Below, one piece after another: positions 63,870 through 64,000 of a DNA stretch of 64,000 nt. The stretch is from Acidobacteriota bacterium (GTDB taxonomy: Bacteria > Acidobacteriota > Terriglobia > Terriglobales > Acidobacteriaceae): contig JABCZC010000018.1 of the NCBI GenBank assembly GCA_013289875.1, positions 1 through 64,000 on the forward strand. The letters are read 5' to 3'. Made by a program: the position numbers and the translations under genes. Each line of letters starts with the position of its first letter. The first letter of the stretch is position 1. Under the pieces are notes generated by a model. That model was not told where the DNA came from. It saw only the letters and a program-made list of their open reading frames with translations, and made no database searches.

Positions 63870-63934
63870 CTGCATTTGACGAGTGAACTTCTGATAGCCT
63901 TCCGCTTTGGAAAGATTGTGGGCGGAGGTGAGCT

Positions 63935-64000
63935 ATGCGCAGGAGAACTTTCCTGAGAGGCGCGATGAGCGCGACGATTATGCAAACAGCCGCGTTTGCC
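63935..64000 (+). CDS. Start of a Tat-exported protein (truncated by window)
   Basis: An ATG at 63935 behind a perfect GGAGGTGAGCT opens a twin-arginine signal peptide (MRRRTFLRGAMSATIMQTAA). The rest of the gene lies beyond the window, so nothing can be said about its function. It is the fifth twin-arginine substrate seen in this window, after the GH144-like, NIPSNAP, six-hairpin and cupin proteins. Confidence 0.75.
   Translation, partial: MRRRTFLRGAMSATIMQTAAFA

Noticed and set aside
62754-63875. 373-codon open frame opposite purD
   Set aside because: It overlaps all of a well-supported purD and shows no conserved motif.

Overview
The window is a high-GC bacterial chromosome segment that most likely comes from an acidobacterium of the class Terriglobia (family Acidobacteriaceae). 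The best evidence is three very large MacB-type permeases without partner ATPases (27.0, 36.8 and 57.7 kb), the family named 'acidobacterial duplicated orphan permease' (ADOP). One of them is coupled to a PadR repressor. Supporting traits are several twin-arginine-exported carbohydrate-active enzymes, a fused AroD-AroE enzyme, and secreted M3 and M13 peptidases. I found no rRNA, tRNA, CRISPR array, insertion sequence or prophage.

Layout. 0-5 kb: tryptophan genes trpG and trpE on the minus strand, separated by two plus-strand genes. 5.4-10.4 kb: glutamate dehydrogenase, a membrane protein/regulator pair, pgsA and a GT39-type glycosyltransferase. 10.6-16.9 kb: an orphan GvpL/GvpF-like gene, an LCM-type methyltransferase with a damaged 5' end, a GH144-like enzyme, a NIPSNAP protein and aroDE. 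17-30.4 kb: M3 peptidase, a PIN-domain remnant, two SDR enzymes, a TPR protein, and a secreted polysaccharide-degradation group (frameshifted PL5-like alginate lyase, GH3 glucosidase, a Tat-exported probable six-hairpin enzyme), then the first ADOP permease. 30.4-34.4 kb: M13 peptidase, two GNAT acetyltransferases and a VapBC module with a frameshifted toxin. 34.5-42.2 kb: tilS and ftsH flank a cassette of oxalate decarboxylase, ADOP permease and PadR. 42.5-47.7 kb: a serine-synthesis operon (class V aminotransferase, serA, fmdB) and small housekeeping genes. 47.9-53.3 kb: a co-directional run of ECF sigma factor, zinc-finger/HEAT anti-sigma protein, double-PDZ protein, radical SAM enzyme, adenosine-deaminase-like enzyme and a small membrane protein. 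53.4-64 kb: acnA, serB, the third ADOP permease, a CADD-type protein, mntH, purD and the start of a Tat-exported protein.

How the genes work together. Amino-acid and cofactor metabolism dominates: trpE/trpG, aroDE, gdhA, serA with an aminotransferase and serB, purD and acnA. The CADD-like protein is probably a self-sacrificing p-aminobenzoate synthase, since all the ligand and substrate residues I can map onto the chlamydial protein are present. The region most likely to hold something undescribed is 47.9-53.3 kb, where an envelope-stress-like sigma/anti-sigma/PDZ set runs directly into a translationally coupled radical SAM plus deaminase pair. Three genes carry apparent frameshifts or 5' decay (methyltransferase, alginate lyase, VapC). 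These are either real pseudogenes or single-base sequence errors.
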